Assembly (NCBI GenBank): GCA_024760905.1
Contig: CM045733.1
Location: 30,106,001-30,170,000 of the forward strand
Length of the DNA: 64,000 nt
Direction of reading: 5' to 3'
Source of the DNA: Plotosus lineatus
Lineage: Eukaryota > Chordata > Actinopteri > Siluriformes > Plotosidae
Shown here: in pieces, positions 29,162 through 41,599 of the stretch
How the letters are laid out: every line of letters starts with the position of its first letter
Numbering within the stretch: position 1 is the stretch's first letter
Notes under the pieces: model-generated
Told to the model about the DNA's origin: nothing
The model's input: the letters and a program-made list of their open reading frames with translations, nothing else
Database searches by the model: none
Program-made: the position numbers and the translations under genes

Positions 29162-30039
29162 ATATGCATCCTGTTTTAGTATCTACTTTGTTGAGATAGA
29201 CATGTTGTAATGTGTAGTGCCCCTTACTGTCCACTTGGTGCCAGCAGATCATTCCATTTACGTGCATTTCTTTGCATTCTTTCTTTTTGATCCACGCCTA
29301 GCTTCCAGTAAAAAGAAGGTACATCAAGTGATGAAGTATGTCATCAGATAAAGGATACTGAGTCATTTTTCCTAATCCTGTCAATGAAGAACCGAAGCTG
29401 TGGGGGTTTATTTTTACCTAGATTTTATAATTGTTGACTTGGTGGTGATGCATTAAGTCTTTTGGTTAATAATTTTTAAAAGTTACTAAATCTCAACTCA
29501 TTCAGGGTTTAGACAGTTTCACTTGTAGCCCTTAATTGTTGACAACTAATATAACTCTATAATTCTCCAAAGATTTCTGTGTAGCCTGTGCAATATATTC
29601 CATATAATGAAGATCTGAAAGTTAAATCCAGCTTGGATTATTAAATGTGTTTTCATAATAATGGAAATTTAGTCAAATTGTAATAGACGTACTGATAACA
29701 ACAAAATTCTCCTAAATGAATGCATTGTCCTTTTGGTAGACATGGATTTATAAATTGGCATCTTATAAGATCAGTATGACCAAAATTCTCACTTTTCTTC
29801 TTATTTTTTCTCTTTTTTTTTTTTATTAGGTGAATATGCAAGATAATATTCATTGGAGAAGCAGCATTATCAAATTATCAGTAGAACGACTCAAAAAGTC
29901 AGTCTGTAACATGGACAGAATGAACAGTCTTTTATTCACAAATAATAGCTTTAGCTAATAATTGTCTAATTAGTTACACTGTGCCAATTGATGCTGTTTG
30001 AAATGTTCAACTTTTCTTTATTATTTAAAGTCAATAAAT
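29162..30039. other. No recognisable feature
   Basis: Intergenic; nothing supported. Confidence 0.4.
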
Positions 30040-30380
30040 ACCAAGCACCTCCGCCTCACAGCAAGAAGGTCCTGGGTTCGATTCCCAGTTCGGGCGATTT
30101 CTTTGTGGAGTTTGCATGTCCTCCCCATGCTTGCGTGGGTTTCCTTTGGGTACACCAGTTTCCTCCCACAGTCCAAAATCATGCACAGTACGTTAACTGG
30201 ATGGTCCAAATCATCCGTAAGTGTGAGTGTGAGTATGAATGGTTGTGTGAGTCTTGGCCCTACGATGTAATGGCAAGCTGTCCAGGGTGTACCCCTCCCT
30301 CGCCCAGAGTCGGCTGAGATTTGCGCCAGCCTCCCTGTGATCCTAATTGGGATTAAGGGTTTCAGAAAATGAATAAATGC
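30040..30380 (+). mobile_element. SINE family C (best copy)
   Basis: tRNA-like head CTCACAGCAAGAAGGTCCTG with B box GGTTCGATTCC, then GTGGAGTTTGCATGTCCTCC and TTTCCTCCCACAGTCCAAAA. The tail AGCTGTCCAGGGTGTACCCC ... ATTGGGATTAAGGGTTTCAG is the same as tail type B of the main SINE. Confidence 0.8.
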
Positions 30381-30624
30381 CAATACATCAGTGATCAGTG
30401 GGCGCACGATATACGATGGAACATGGACAGGAAAATACTATCGATCCCGTTTTACGTCTGGTGCATAGTTACCGATTTTGCCACGCACATATAAATTCTG
30501 CGGTTCATTTTGCGTGCACCTGGGCTCCTATTCATGTTACTGGACCTTTGGAGACCTTAGCAGAGGCTCAGCAGGACATGACAATAATGAGGTCTTTCTC
30601 TTGTCACAAAATTAAGTGTAAAAA

Positions 30625-30840
30625 AGATGCCGAAAAGGTTGCTGGTTCGATTTCCAAATGAGCAGGAATAAAGTGTGGTGGTGGAGGACTGAACTGCACC
30701 TTCCCTTCCACCACCTTCATGGCTGAAGTTTTCTTGAGCAAGGCACCTAACCCCATCTGCTTCCCAGATACCCCAATGTGTGTGGCAGCCCATGGCTCTA
30801 AGTGTATGCGAACTTACTTTGGATGGGATAAATGCAGAGG
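30625..30840 (+). mobile_element. Possible tRNA-derived SINE fragment
   Basis: GGTTGCTGGTTCGATTTCC looks like a B box; CTTGAGCAAGGCACCTAACC is typical of fish SINE bodies. No head or tail resolved. Confidence 0.45.
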
Positions 30841-31292
30841 TAATAATTTCTCTTGCAGGATTAATACAGTGTATATAAATAAAATCTATATGTGGAATTT
30901 GTTTAATTAATCACAGAATGTTTCATTGGTTGATTTTCACTTACTGCAGGTTTGCTTGTTCGTTCACTGTTTTCATGTGGCTAAATGTGGCTATTAGTTT
31001 TTGCATGACTGCAAACTTATCCTGCTATGTTAAAACGCAAGTCAGTTTCTATAGCCACGCCTACACTTGGCTTAATTGTTTGGTTGATTTTTTATTATTT
31101 ATTACTTGATTGATTATTTGTGGTGTCAAATCAACCCTTTCCAGTTATGCGATTTTTTTTGTTTGTTTGTTTTGAATGGTTAGAGCTAAGACTGTTAACA
31201 GCAATGGTGCTACTTGGGAGATGGAAAATTATATAGTTATTGTTTAACTAAGGTGTGACAGGAGAAATTGGGACTGTTAGTCCAAAATTGAA

Positions 31293-31627
31293 GGGCAGTG
31301 GTGGTCTAGTGGTATAAGGCGCCGGATTGCTGATCCAAAGGTTGGGGGTTCGAGTGCCACTCTCCACAAGGTTGTCACTGTCCCCCCCAGTGCAGCTAAC
31401 TGGGTTATCAAAGGCTGGCCATCTCTCCCACTGTCTATGGTGTGAGGCATGTAAAAGAACCATTGCTGACTTTCGTAAAAAGAGTAGGCTGCAAAGCCAT
31501 CAGCGTGTTTCCGCCCTGCGATGGCCTGGCGAGCTGTCCAGGGTGTACTCTGCCCTCGCCCTGAGTTGGTTGGGATGGGCACCAGCCTCCCTGTGACTCT
31601 AATTACGATGAAGCGGTTACAGAAATG
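31293..31627 (+). mobile_element. SINE, tail type B, with target-site duplication
   Basis: Complete element; AGTCCAAAATTGAA at 31,279-31,292 and 31,628-31,641. Confidence 0.92.
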
Positions 31628-32089
31628 AGTCCAAAATTGAAAGGTTGTTTTGTTGGGTGAATATAAACATTTTATTTTCTTTTGTCTCGCTTTTCTCATG
31701 CTTTTTTGTCCTTTGCTAGTCACATGTCTGCAGTTCATATGAAATTCAAGAATTTGAAGTAAGCAAAATATCCCAAAGATGATTATGTATACAGTATTAC
31801 ACATTAGTTAAAGCCTGGCTGTGCGATATTTACTCAGATATTCAGATTGGTAGTTCAAAGACGTGGCTGCTGAGTCTCTCCAGTTGCATCATATGAATAT
31901 TTATCAAAGATCTATCACCAGTCTAATTTAACATAATAAATTTACATCATTATATCCAAAATATCAAAATACATGATAATTTTCCATTGATTAACTAATC
32001 CACTATATATAACCGTTAATGACGTAGAGACAAGTGTGACAAAGAAATTGTAAGTGCTAGATGATCCTCAGTTTAATTTTAAGTTTAAT

Positions 32090-32160
32090 TTTTATCAGTA
32101 CATTACAGAAAATAATGAACTTTATCACAATATGCTAATTTTTTGAGAAGGACTAGTACA
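32090..32160 (+). mobile_element. Solo Tc1 3' terminus
   Basis: About 65 bases nearly identical to the 3' end of the Tc1 relic at 11,907-11,972, including CTAATTTTTTGAGAAGGAC. Confidence 0.8.
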
Positions 32161-32460
32161 TTTCATTATGGTATGGAAAACCAAGATTATTATTGACTTG
32201 TTGCAAAAACTACATCAAGGTTAAGTCCAAGATCATTTCTGACACATTGCACTTCCTCAGTACATAAAGTTGTAAAACCCCAGTGTTGAGTACATGTGCA
32301 CATTAACCAGTGAGGTAATGTGGGAAGATTACAAAACAATCAATGTACATTCTTGGTTCTTAAGGAGGTCAGAGAAGAGTTAATGATTTCAGCTTTCTTC
32401 CACTTGAAATATTTTGTAAAAGTGAAACTCACACCTTTATGCGTTTTCATTAAAAGCTTC

Positions 32461-32475
32461 TCACACACACACACA

Positions 32476-32528
<53 letters not shown>

Positions 32529-32547
32529 TCTCTCTCTATCTATATAT

Positions 32548-32606
<59 letters not shown>
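32461..32606. repeat. Compound microsatellite (CA)(CT)(ATCT)(TA)
   Basis: Four successive simple repeats ending where the pogo-like element begins. Confidence 0.95.
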
Positions 32607-32609
<3 letters not shown>

Positions 32610-33405
32610 GATCCCTCACTACTTCGTGTTACAATTTATGCAGCTTCAGTGCACCGCATTTTTTTTTTAATATTCATCAAAATAAAAAAAAAATAAGGAA
32701 ATTAAGGAAGAAAGGGGGAAAGGTTAAGGAAAATGCCACAAAACAAAGCCAATTATGCAAAAAAAAAAAACTAAACAAACACAAAACAAAAAACAACCCA
32801 AAATGTCCCATCAAAACTATATTTATTTGCGGTGTGCATTCGCGTGTGTGTGCGCGTCTGTATGTGTTTGTATTTATATTTTATTTACATCTTATGCATT
32901 ATTTTTGAATGTTTAATTGTTATTATAAGCATTTATAGCATTGAATATGTATTAATTGATATTATATACAGTTAAACATGTAGGGGTAGTGGTGGTCTAG
33001 TGGTATAGGGCGCTGGTGCAGCTAACTGTGTTATCAAAGGCGGGCCATGTCTCTCACTGTCTATGGTGAGAGGCATGTAAAAGAACCATTGCTGACTTTC
33101 GTAAAGAGTAGGCTGCAAAGTCGTCAGCGTGTTTCTGTCCCTTGCTACAAAGGGTTGTGACAGGAAGGGCATCCGACGTAAAAAACCTCTGCCAAATCAA
33201 ACATGCGAATCAGATGATTCGCTGTGGCGACTCCCGAGTTAAAGGGAAAAAGCCGAAAGGAAGACAGAATATACAGTTAAACATGTAAATATACAGTACG
33301 TCAGTCAGGGGGGTTGGGAGGGTTGATCCTACTTCGCGGATTTCAGTTTCTGCGAGGGGACCTCGGTCCCAATTTACAGCAGAAAGTGAGGGATCACTGT
33401 ATATA
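32607..33405. mobile_element. Pogo-like nonautonomous element with nested SINE
   Basis: Ends AGGGATCCCTCACTACTTCG and GAAAGTGAGGGATCACTG, flanked by TA. Related segments occur at 38,335-38,540 and 56,901-57,116. No coding frame. Confidence 0.7.
32983..33268 (+). mobile_element. SINE, tail type A, with B box deleted and 19-base target-site duplication
   Basis: Head runs to GGTATAGGGCGCTGG and then jumps directly to TGCAGCTAACTGTG, removing the B box. Perfect ATATACAGTTAAACATGTA at 32,964-32,982 and 33,269-33,287. Confidence 0.93.
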
Positions 33406-33406
33406 C

Positions 33407-33411
<5 letters not shown>

Positions 33412-33436
<25 letters not shown>
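33412..33436. repeat. (GA)n microsatellite
   Basis: Short GA dinucleotide tract following the pogo-like element. Confidence 0.9.
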
Positions 33437-33441
<5 letters not shown>

Positions 33442-33639
33442 GGGGCACTTAGATTCCATACAGGTGAGCTATTTTAAAAATTATGTGTAATAGGTAGCCA
33501 AGATCTTATTTAGGGGCTTCATAGCAAAGAGGGTATATACATAAACACATGTCACTTTTTGGGATTTTAATTTTTAGAATTTTTCAATACTGTATACTTT
33601 CTTTTCCACATTTTACTTCACCATTTTGCACTATGATAG

Positions 33640-33965
33640 CACAGGTGTGTGGTGGTTAAGAGATCAGATTTACAGCAAGAAGGTTCTGGGTTACAGTCTT
33701 GAGCTCAGGGATTTCTGTGAAGAGATGTTTTGTCCTTGTGTGATTTTCCTCCAGGTACTGCGGTTTGCTCCCACAGTATAAAGACATGCACATTTGGCTA
33801 ATGCACTATTCCAAATTGCCCCTAGATGTGTATGTGTGTGTGGGGGGGGGGGGGGTAATTGCTCTGGGTGGGTATTGCCCGAGGGGGTACTCTGCCCTCG
33901 CCCAGAGTCAGCTGTTGATGGGTGTAAGCCTCCTCATGACCCTAAATCGGATCTAGTCGTTCAAA
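33640..33965 (+). mobile_element. SINE family C
   Basis: Head TGTGTGGTGGTTAAGAGATC ... AGCAAGAAGGTTCTGGGTT, a poly-G stretch and the tail with GTACTCTGCCCTCGCCCAGA. Confidence 0.7.
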
Positions 33966-35867
33966 AAGAATGATTGACTGAATACCCAAAGAAGGTAAGT
34001 CACATCTTTTGTTCTTCATTTCCTCAGTTTTTAGAGCCATTTGGTCTCAAGAGCACAAAAAAAGAGACAGAGAAATAGTGAAAGTTGTCTGAATCTCAAG
34101 TTTGGCCTACAATAAATAATTTCATTAATCACATGGAAACCTGAAACATCAAGGTCATTTAAGGTCAAGTCTCAATCTGCTCGATTCTCAGCATCCCAAA
34201 CTAGCATTGCAACAAACTACAATGAAAGTAAACACAATGTTAAATGCTGAAAAGAGTGGTAAAATGTTGAATGTGTCACAAATTATAAGACTACATGTTT
34301 TTCTGCACGTACACTTACTGGCATGCCCACTTAATAACATGGTGAGTAAGTTTAATTTCACTCTTGCATACAGTGAAGTCATTGTTGATTTTTAATGCAA
34401 TATCCTAGTGCTTCTATAAATTGCTCCTCCTCATAATGTGGGTTTTCCATGTGCATTATATGTTGTAAAGGTTTTCCTCTTCATATACATATTGTATAAT
34501 AGGAGTATATTGGTATTTCACTGTCAAAAGAAAGTTGTTGAATTGCTTAGCATTTCAAAATCCATTTCCATGTTGCCTACCCACAGTATGTGAGAAGGAT
34601 CACGTCCACTTGAGAGCCTCTTCTCTCCTCTTCTCTCCTTTTCTTATTCTTGCCTCCAGCTTCAGACCTACTCTGTGTTTGCTCCACCTCCAAAACAAAC
34701 ATTAGTAAAAAGCAAAGTGTAAGTGTTGATATTCTGCTATTGGTATCCCCACATTGCTGATTATGTGCAACATGCTGGACTGCTCCCACCTTCCTCCCTC
34801 ACATATCCATGATATACCATTACTACCTCAAGTCAAACAGCGACCAATATTTTAGAGATATAACACTAAACTGGGGCTCTATATGTTGGGCAAAATAAAT
34901 AAAGATATAGAGCTGTGTGTTACCAAATTTACTGAAAATTGCTTAGTTTTCTGTAGGTGTACTATTGTACTTAACAGGTCCCTTTTGGTTAAATATTGAC
35001 CTTGAATCATACAAAAATAAAAACTACTACTTTCCATTTCCCAATGGTATAATGTTATGCCATTCATGCATGCTGAGCATGCTAACCTGTAAACCATGAA
35101 GCAATAAAAAAAAATATTAAAATTATTCTTATTCATTACCATGTGAATGTGAGTATTGGCTTAGCATCAGGGATCTGCAAAAATTAGTCAACGAATGGGA
35201 AGGGGTGGGCAGTGAGACTGGCAGAGGAAGTTGCAGCCAGTGGAGTACGTGATCTCTGGCACACAACAGCACAGGGATCAATTATTCAGCCATGTGAGAA
35301 AAAGAGAGATGAAGAGAAGAATTAGAGAAAAGCGAGGACAACTATGAATGTAGCACTTCTGTAGATGAGGCTTCTAGTAAAATAATAGGTTTAGACTAAA
35401 CCCCACTTAATGCCACTGGATTTAATTTCCAAGTGAATAGCAGTTGCATCAATTTACACAACTGCTCATTCTGTTTTAGGCCTAAATGGTGGGTTTTTCA
35501 TCCTGCACATTTCTGTATGGTTCCAATACCTATTTTACCTATGTAGTTAATGTATAAATAATTCTACCTTATTAATGTATGGATTAAAGCATGATGGGTG
35601 TGTGAATAATATAAAGTTAATTATTGATTTATTTTAATACTAGCACATTCTCTTAATGCCACAGATCTTTTCCGTGGTAAGTTTTACTTTCAATAATGAA
35701 TGATGTCATGTTTGTTATTCATTAACTGTTATGTTTACTGTTATGGAACAGTTGTAAAAGATATTTTATTACATGAATGAGTTACAAATTGTAAAATTTA
35801 TAAATAGCCATTTTCTCATCAGTCATCAATTTTCACTATTGTGAAACCTCATTGACTTCAGCTCCAG
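33966..35867. other. No recognisable feature
   Basis: About 1.9 kb without a supported gene or repeat; several short frames on both strands look random. Confidence 0.4.
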
Positions 35868-35880
35868 TGATGGGTGGATC

Positions 35881-36225
35881 ATCATCATCATCATTTTCTG
35901 TAACCGCTTCATCCTAATTAGGGTCACGGGGAGACTGGTGCCCATCCCAGCCAACTCAGGGCGAGGGCAGAGTACACCCTGGACAGCTCACCAGGCCATC
36001 GCAGGCGGAAACACGCTGACGGCTTTGCAGCCTACTCTTGTCGAAAGTCAGCAATGGTTCTTTTACATGCCTCACAAAATAGACAGTGAGAGACATGGCC
36101 GGCCTTTGATAACCCAGTTAGCTGCACTGGGGGGGACAGTGACAGCTTTGTGGAGAGTGGGACTCGAACCCCCAACCTTTGGATCAGCGATCTGGTGCCT
36201 TATACCACTAGACCACCACTGCCCC
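35881..36225 (-). mobile_element. SINE, tail type B, minus copy with target-site duplication
   Basis: Complete element; TGATGGGTGGATC at 35,868-35,880 and 36,226-36,238. It sits at the 3' edge of LINE debris. Confidence 0.92.
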
Positions 36226-36600
36226 TGATGGGTGGATCCCCACACAAATCCCCAGGGTCTTTCTCCCCCATGGAGGGCGTGTTGGTGGAATCGAGGAGGT
36301 CCTTGAAGTATTCCTTCCACCTCCAGATGACATCCCCAGTCGCGGTGAGCAACTCCCCACTTCCACTGTAAACAGTATTTGCGGAGAACTGTTTCCCCCT
36401 CCTGAAGTGTCGAATCTTGGTCCAGAACCTTTTTGTGGTCAATCAATAATCGCCTTCCAGGTCCTCACTAAACTCCTTTCACATCTGATTTTGCATCGAC
36501 GACAGCTCGGGCTGCAGCATGTGTGGCCTGCCGGTACCGGTCTGCTGCCTCGGGAGTCCCACAGGCCAATAAGATCCAATAGGCCTCCTTTTGATTATTG
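36226..36600 (-). mobile_element. Non-LTR retrotransposon fragment (clade unsure)
   Basis: Minus-strand frames contain KRFWTKIRHFRRGKQ, TATGDVIWRWKEYFKDLLD and, further upstream, PEAADRYRQATHAAARAV. This is the linker between endonuclease and reverse transcriptase of a fish LINE, in two frames. Confidence 0.6.
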
Positions 36601-38215
36601 ATTAAAACAAATTTTATTCAAACTGGCTGCATTGCTGTTTAAGCCAGTTCTCTTTATCCTTTCTTGCTGCTCTTCTGACTTCGTTGCACAGTTTGCGGTA
36701 TTTGTTTCGATTGTTATTAGAATGAGAGATGCTATTTTTCATTTGTCATTTCCTGTCTGCTAATTTGAGAGTTGCATTTGTGATCCAGGTTTTCTGTGGT
36801 TTGCGTGTGATTGGGATGATTTCTTCAATGGTGCTGTTGATGGCTGCGTTTAAGTACTTAGGCTCAACAATCCAGAGGAATGGAGAGTGTGGAAAAGAGG
36901 TGAAGAAGCGTGTGCAGGCAGATTGGAATGGTTGGAGAAAAGTGTCCGGTGTGATGTGCGATAGGAGAGTGTCAGCAAGAATGAAGGGAAAAGTGTACAA
37001 GACGGTGGTGAGGCCAGCGATGTTGTATGGTTTAGAAACAGTAGCGCTGAGGAAAAGGCAGGCGGCAGAGCTGGAGGTAGCGGAGATGAAAATGTTGAGG
37101 TTCTCTCTGGGAGTAACGAGGATGGATAGGATCAGAAATGAGTATATCAGAGGGACAGCCCATGTCAGATGTTTTGGAGACAAAGTCAGAGAGGCTAGAT
37201 TGAGATGGTTTGGACATGTACAGAGGAGGGATAGTGAGTATATTGGCAGTAGGATGCTGAGGTTGGAACTACCAGGCAGAAGGCCTCGAGGAAGACCAAA
37301 GAAGAGATTTATGGATGTGGTGAAGGAAGACATGAAGGTCGTTGGAGTCAGAAAAGAAGATGCAGAGGATAGGGTGAGATGGAGGCGGATGATTTGCTGT
37401 GGCGACCCCTGAAGGGAGCAGCCGAAAGTAAAAGAAGAAGAAAGAAGAAGCTGTTGATGGCTGCGTAGATGTTGGATGCATACTGGTTTATGTTGGTGAT
37501 ATCCTGATCTATGTTAGATAATTTTTCTTCTAGTGCATCTAGTAAATTTGTGTGTGTATTAGGGTTGTTGAGACTGGTGATGTCTCTTTTGTGTTTGATC
37601 CTATGTTTGGCATTGATCTTGAACTTAATCCGTATCTTGCAGATAACAAGGCTGTGGTCAGAAAAGTCTTGGTGAGTGTAAGTGTAAGTGCCTTGGTAAG
37701 TTCTACAGTTTCTACTGGCTGTTTTCCAGCATTTATCAATGAGGATCATATCGATCATACTGTGATGAGTTCCAGCGGGTGATGTCCAGGTCCATTTTCT
37801 ATGGTCTTTCTGTTGGAAGAGAGAGTTGCAGATGTGGAGTTTATTTTTAATAGCGAATTCAAGAAGCATGACACCACGATCGTTCTGGTCTCCATATCCA
37901 TGTTTGCCAATTGCTTGTTCAAAGCCTGTGTCCAAAGCCAATCTCCCATGATGACGTGCATATCTTTTTTAAGAGCACAGATGAAGCGTGTCCTCTAGTT
38001 GTTGGTAAAATTGTTGGATTTCCTCATTGGGGCATTCCGCAGTGGGGGCGTACACTTGGATGACTGTAATGTTGATCAGTTGGCCTTTGAATCTGGCTGT
38101 TATGATACGTGGGCTAATGGGATTGTAGCCAATCAGGGCGCTCCTAGCTTTCTTACTGAGAATGAAGCCAACTCCTCTTCTGCAAACATTTTCTTAATAA
38201 ACATTAAAAAAATAA
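36601..38215 (-). mobile_element. Non-LTR retrotransposon endonuclease region, split by an RTE insertion
   Basis: Minus strand: ITVIQVYAPTAECPNEEIQQ near 38,060, MGDW near 37,950, and HRKWTWTSPAGTHHSMIDM near 37,760 (endonuclease C-terminal motif). A linker ending NIYAAINS follows, then TIEEIIPITRKPQKTW resumes beyond the insertion at 36,850-37,449. One frameshift lies near 37,930. Confidence 0.8.
36850..37449 (+). mobile_element. RTE LINE 3' fragment nested in another LINE, 17-base target-site duplication
   Basis: Starts at KYLGSTIQ and reads without interruption to CGDP, then the 3' motif GCTGTGGCGACCCCTGAAGG and GAAGAAG repeats. Flanked by GCTGTTGATGGCTGCGT at 36,833-36,849 and 37,450-37,466. 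Confidence 0.95.
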
Positions 38216-38334
38216 CATAAGGTGTAAGTAAAATATCAATACACACACATGCATATGGCATTGCATGAGAAGAAGACGACACACATACACACATGGGTGC
38301 GCAGATGTACGTGCTCACACAAATGCAGCAATGT

Positions 38335-38540
38335 AACTAGTTTTGATGGGAGACTTTGGGTTGTTGTTTTTTTGTTTAGGTTTTTTTTTACATAATTAAC
38401 CTGGTTTTTGTGGCATTAACTTTTTCCCACATTCTTCCTTAATTTCTTTATTTTTTAATTTAATGATTTTTTTTTTTTTTTTAAACACAATGCACTGAAG
38501 CCACATGAATTGAAGTGCGAAGTAGCAAAAGATCCCTATA
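38335..38540. mobile_element. Pogo-like element fragment
   Basis: Inverse of the left part of the 32,607 element, ending GAAGTGCGAAGTAGCAAAAG then ATCCC. Confidence 0.6.
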
Positions 38541-38562
38541 TATATATATATATATATATCCC

Positions 38563-39349
38563 CCCTCATGTACTATAATGTTTGCAGATGACATTGTGAT
38601 CTGTAGTGAGAGCAGAGAACAAGTGCAGGAAAATCTAGAGAGGTGGAGGTATGCCCTGGAAAGGAGGGGAATGAAGGTTAGCCTCAGTAAGACAGAATAC
38701 GTGTGTGTGAACGACAAGGAACCGAGAGGAACGATGACGTTACAGGAGCAGAGATAAAGAAGGTGGAGGATTTTAAGTACTTAGGCTCAACAATCCAGAG
38801 CAGTGGAGAGTGTGGAAAATAGTTGAAGTGTGTGTGGGCAGGTTGGAGAAAAGCGTCCGGTGTGATGTGTGATAGGAGAGTATCGGCAAGAATGAAAGGA
38901 AAAGTGTACAAGACGGTGATGAGGCCAGCGATGTTGTATGGTTGGAAACAGTGGCCCTTGGGAAAAGACAGGAGGCAGAGCTGGAGGTAGCAGAGATGAA
39001 AATGTTGAGGTTCTCTTTGGGAGTAACGAGGATGGATAGGATCAGAAATGAGGGACAGCACTCATCAGAGGGACAGCACATGTAAGATGTTCTGGAGACA
39101 ATGTCAGAGAGGATAGATTGAGATGGTTTGGACATGTACAGAGGAGGGATAGTGAGTATATTGGTAGTAGGATGCTGAGGTTGGAACTACCAGGCAGAAG
39201 GCCTAGAGGAAGACCAAAGAGATTTATGGATGTGGTGAAGGAGGACATGAAGGTAGTTGGTGTCTGAGAAGAAGATGCAGAGGATAGGGTGAGATATGGA
39301 GGCAGATGATTCGCTGTGGCGACCCCTGAAGGGAACAGCAGAAAGGAAA
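38563..39349 (+). mobile_element. RTE LINE 3' fragment
   Basis: Starts at the catalytic MFADDIVICSESREQ and ends at the RTE 3' motif. Frameshifts near 38,750 and 38,820-38,850, and a local duplication of the GGGACAGCA segment at 39,050-39,080. Confidence 0.93.
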
Positions 39350-39355
39350 AGTGTG

Positions 39356-39357
<2 letters not shown>

Positions 39358-39407
<50 letters not shown>
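39358..39407. repeat. (TA)n microsatellite at RTE 3' end
   Basis: TGTGTATGTG then about 48 bases of TA directly after the RTE terminus. Confidence 0.95.
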
Positions 39408-39410
<3 letters not shown>

Positions 39411-39500
39411 AGGAAGAGGTGGCCTGGAGATAAGGGGCTGCAGTACTCATCCCAAGGTCGGGGGTTCATGCCCTACTATCAACGGATTGTTACTGCAGGG
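39408..39500 (+). mobile_element. SINE head fragment
   Basis: GTGGCCTGGAGATAAGGGG, GTCGGGGGTTCATGCCCTAC and GGATTGTTACTGC match the head of the main SINE, diverged; the body and tail are absent. Confidence 0.55.
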
Positions 39501-39837
39501 AGGGGAGCGATTTTCTCATTGTTGAATTATATTGAAAATCCGGCTTTGCAATTCACTTTCACTCTCTGTTCCCTAACCATGGATAAAGCCTTTAATCTCC
39601 TGACTCGGCTGCTGTCTGGCTGCCATTCTGGGTCATGCTTTTCACTCAGATAAGTCAGCAAAGTAATTCCTTTGGACTCTGGCACATCGTGTGCAGACTG
39701 ATACATAGAGGGCAGCAATTCTCAAATTGGCTAATGTAAAGAACGGACAGATGGACGCACAGACAGACAGACAGTTATCCCCATTACAGTTTTATCTGTG
39801 AAACTAGAATCAAACAGGCATGTGCAACAATCTATTT

Positions 39838-40190
39838 TCTCTTCTTTTCCTTTCAGCTGTTCCCTTTTTTCTCAGGGGTTACCACACGAATCATCGCATG
39901 TTTGATTTGGCATCGGTTTTTATGTCGGATACTCTTCCTGACACAACCCTTTAGCCGTCAGCGTGTTTCTGCCCCTTGCTAAAGAACAAATGGAACCAAA
40001 AATGGTTCTTTTACATGCCTCTCACCATGGACAGTAAGAGACATGGCCGACCTTTGATACCCCAGTTAGTTGCACTGGGGGGGGGGGGGGGGGCAGTGAC
40101 AACCTTGTGGAGAGTGGGACTCAAAGCCCCAACCTTCGGCTCAGTGATCCAGCGCCCTTTACCACGAGGCCACCACCCACCTACTGTATC
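39838..40190 (-). mobile_element. SINE, tail type A, rearranged minus copy
   Basis: Tail A with CTTTTCCTTTCAGCTGTTCC, a shortened middle (bases between GTGTTTCTGCCCCTTGC and GGTTCTTTTACATGCC are altered), a run of about 18 G, and the head at 40,130-40,185. Confidence 0.8.
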
Positions 40191-41052
40191 TCTCTCTAGT
40201 CCTGGTAAATACACTTTACTATCGGTTCTCCTGACACAGGAAAAATAGTGCATGATAGGACAGCATGCCAGACAGCATTGATTTGTTTTTCTTTTTGCCT
40301 TCTAATCCTATATAGCCAAAATTACACACAGGGCTTGTATAAGCAATTGCTGCAACCAGACTGTGAAAGTGTTTGTTTCCATGCTATGTGATTGGTCTCA
40401 TATTTTGCACCTGATCTTCCATTATGTCCCAGGTCTCTTTAGCCTCAATGACTGGTGTCTTAATATGTTGATGACGATGACAGTAAGGAGCGTGGGAACA
40501 TTTGGTGGGTGTAAGGGTGTAATTAGTCAGTGCTAATCTCCATAACGCGCATTATCAGTCTATTTCAAGCAGTCATGCCTAAGTGGATTTTGTAAAACCA
40601 CTGGAACAGCCATGTGCAGCTGTAAGACACTTAATGAAACAAGTCAGGGATACAGAACCGAAAAGTAAAGTCTTGGATTATGTATAGGAATGCAAGAAAC
40701 CTCATCCAAACTCATGGAGTCCAAAATATTTTTAAAAGGAAATTCATCCCATTCCTGTGGCTGCATTGATTGCTTACATAAAATGAAAGTGTGTTCTGTG
40801 CTCTTTCTCAGATAATGTAAGACTTTTCTTCACCCTTGTCATCTCTTTTGCTTTCCAAAATATTGTAAATTAAGAAGAAAGTTTGGTTTCACCAGTGCGA
40901 GAAGTCACATCCACACGCTACACTATTAAATGGAACTGCCACCACTATGAAAATGTTCCAGAAAGATGACTCAGTTTAAAGGAGTCATGTCAGCTGAATG
41001 TTATGTGTCTGGCTGCCTGGGTTTAAAACACACATACATTCGATTCATTTCC
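40191..41052. other. No recognisable feature
   Basis: Intergenic; nothing supported. Confidence 0.4.
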
Positions 41053-41308
41053 TGAACTGCCAAGGGCAGAGTACACCCTGGACAGCTCACTAGGCCATCA
41101 CAGGGTAGAAACACTCTGACAGCTATGCAGCTACTCTTGACCAATGTCAGCAATGGTTCTTTTTACATGCCTCTCACCATAGACGGTGAGAGACATGGCC
41201 AGCCTTTGATAACCCAGTTAGCTGCACTGGGAGAGGACAGTGACTACCTTGTTGAGAGTGGGGCTTGAACCCCCAACCTTGGGATCAGTGATCAGCCACC
41301 ACTGCCCT
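41053..41308 (-). mobile_element. SINE, tail type B, truncated at both ends
   Basis: Part of tail B (GGGCAGAGTACACCCTGGAC), body and most of the head ending CAGTGATCAGCCACC. Confidence 0.8.
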
Positions 41309-41599
41309 AACACACATAAAATAATTATGTAACTGTTGTGTATAATGCGGTTCCAACAATAACACATTACAGTACAAAACCTGTTCGAGGTTAAAACTTG
41401 CTTACATCAGTCAGAGGAAGCTGTGGTTTCAACACTGTTGCCAAACCAAGCTTCCTGCTTTCTTTTTTCTTACATCAACCAAATACTATCCCAAGAACAA
41501 TTATTTCCTTTACAGAATATGCTTACAACTTTGAAAATGTGATTTTGCTTCGTTTACGTTTTGTGACACAAACAACAAATAGGGCAAAATAACAGAAGT

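Noticed and set aside
32461..32606. CRISPR-like or satellite array
   Set aside because: Simple compound microsatellite; no spacers or longer unit.
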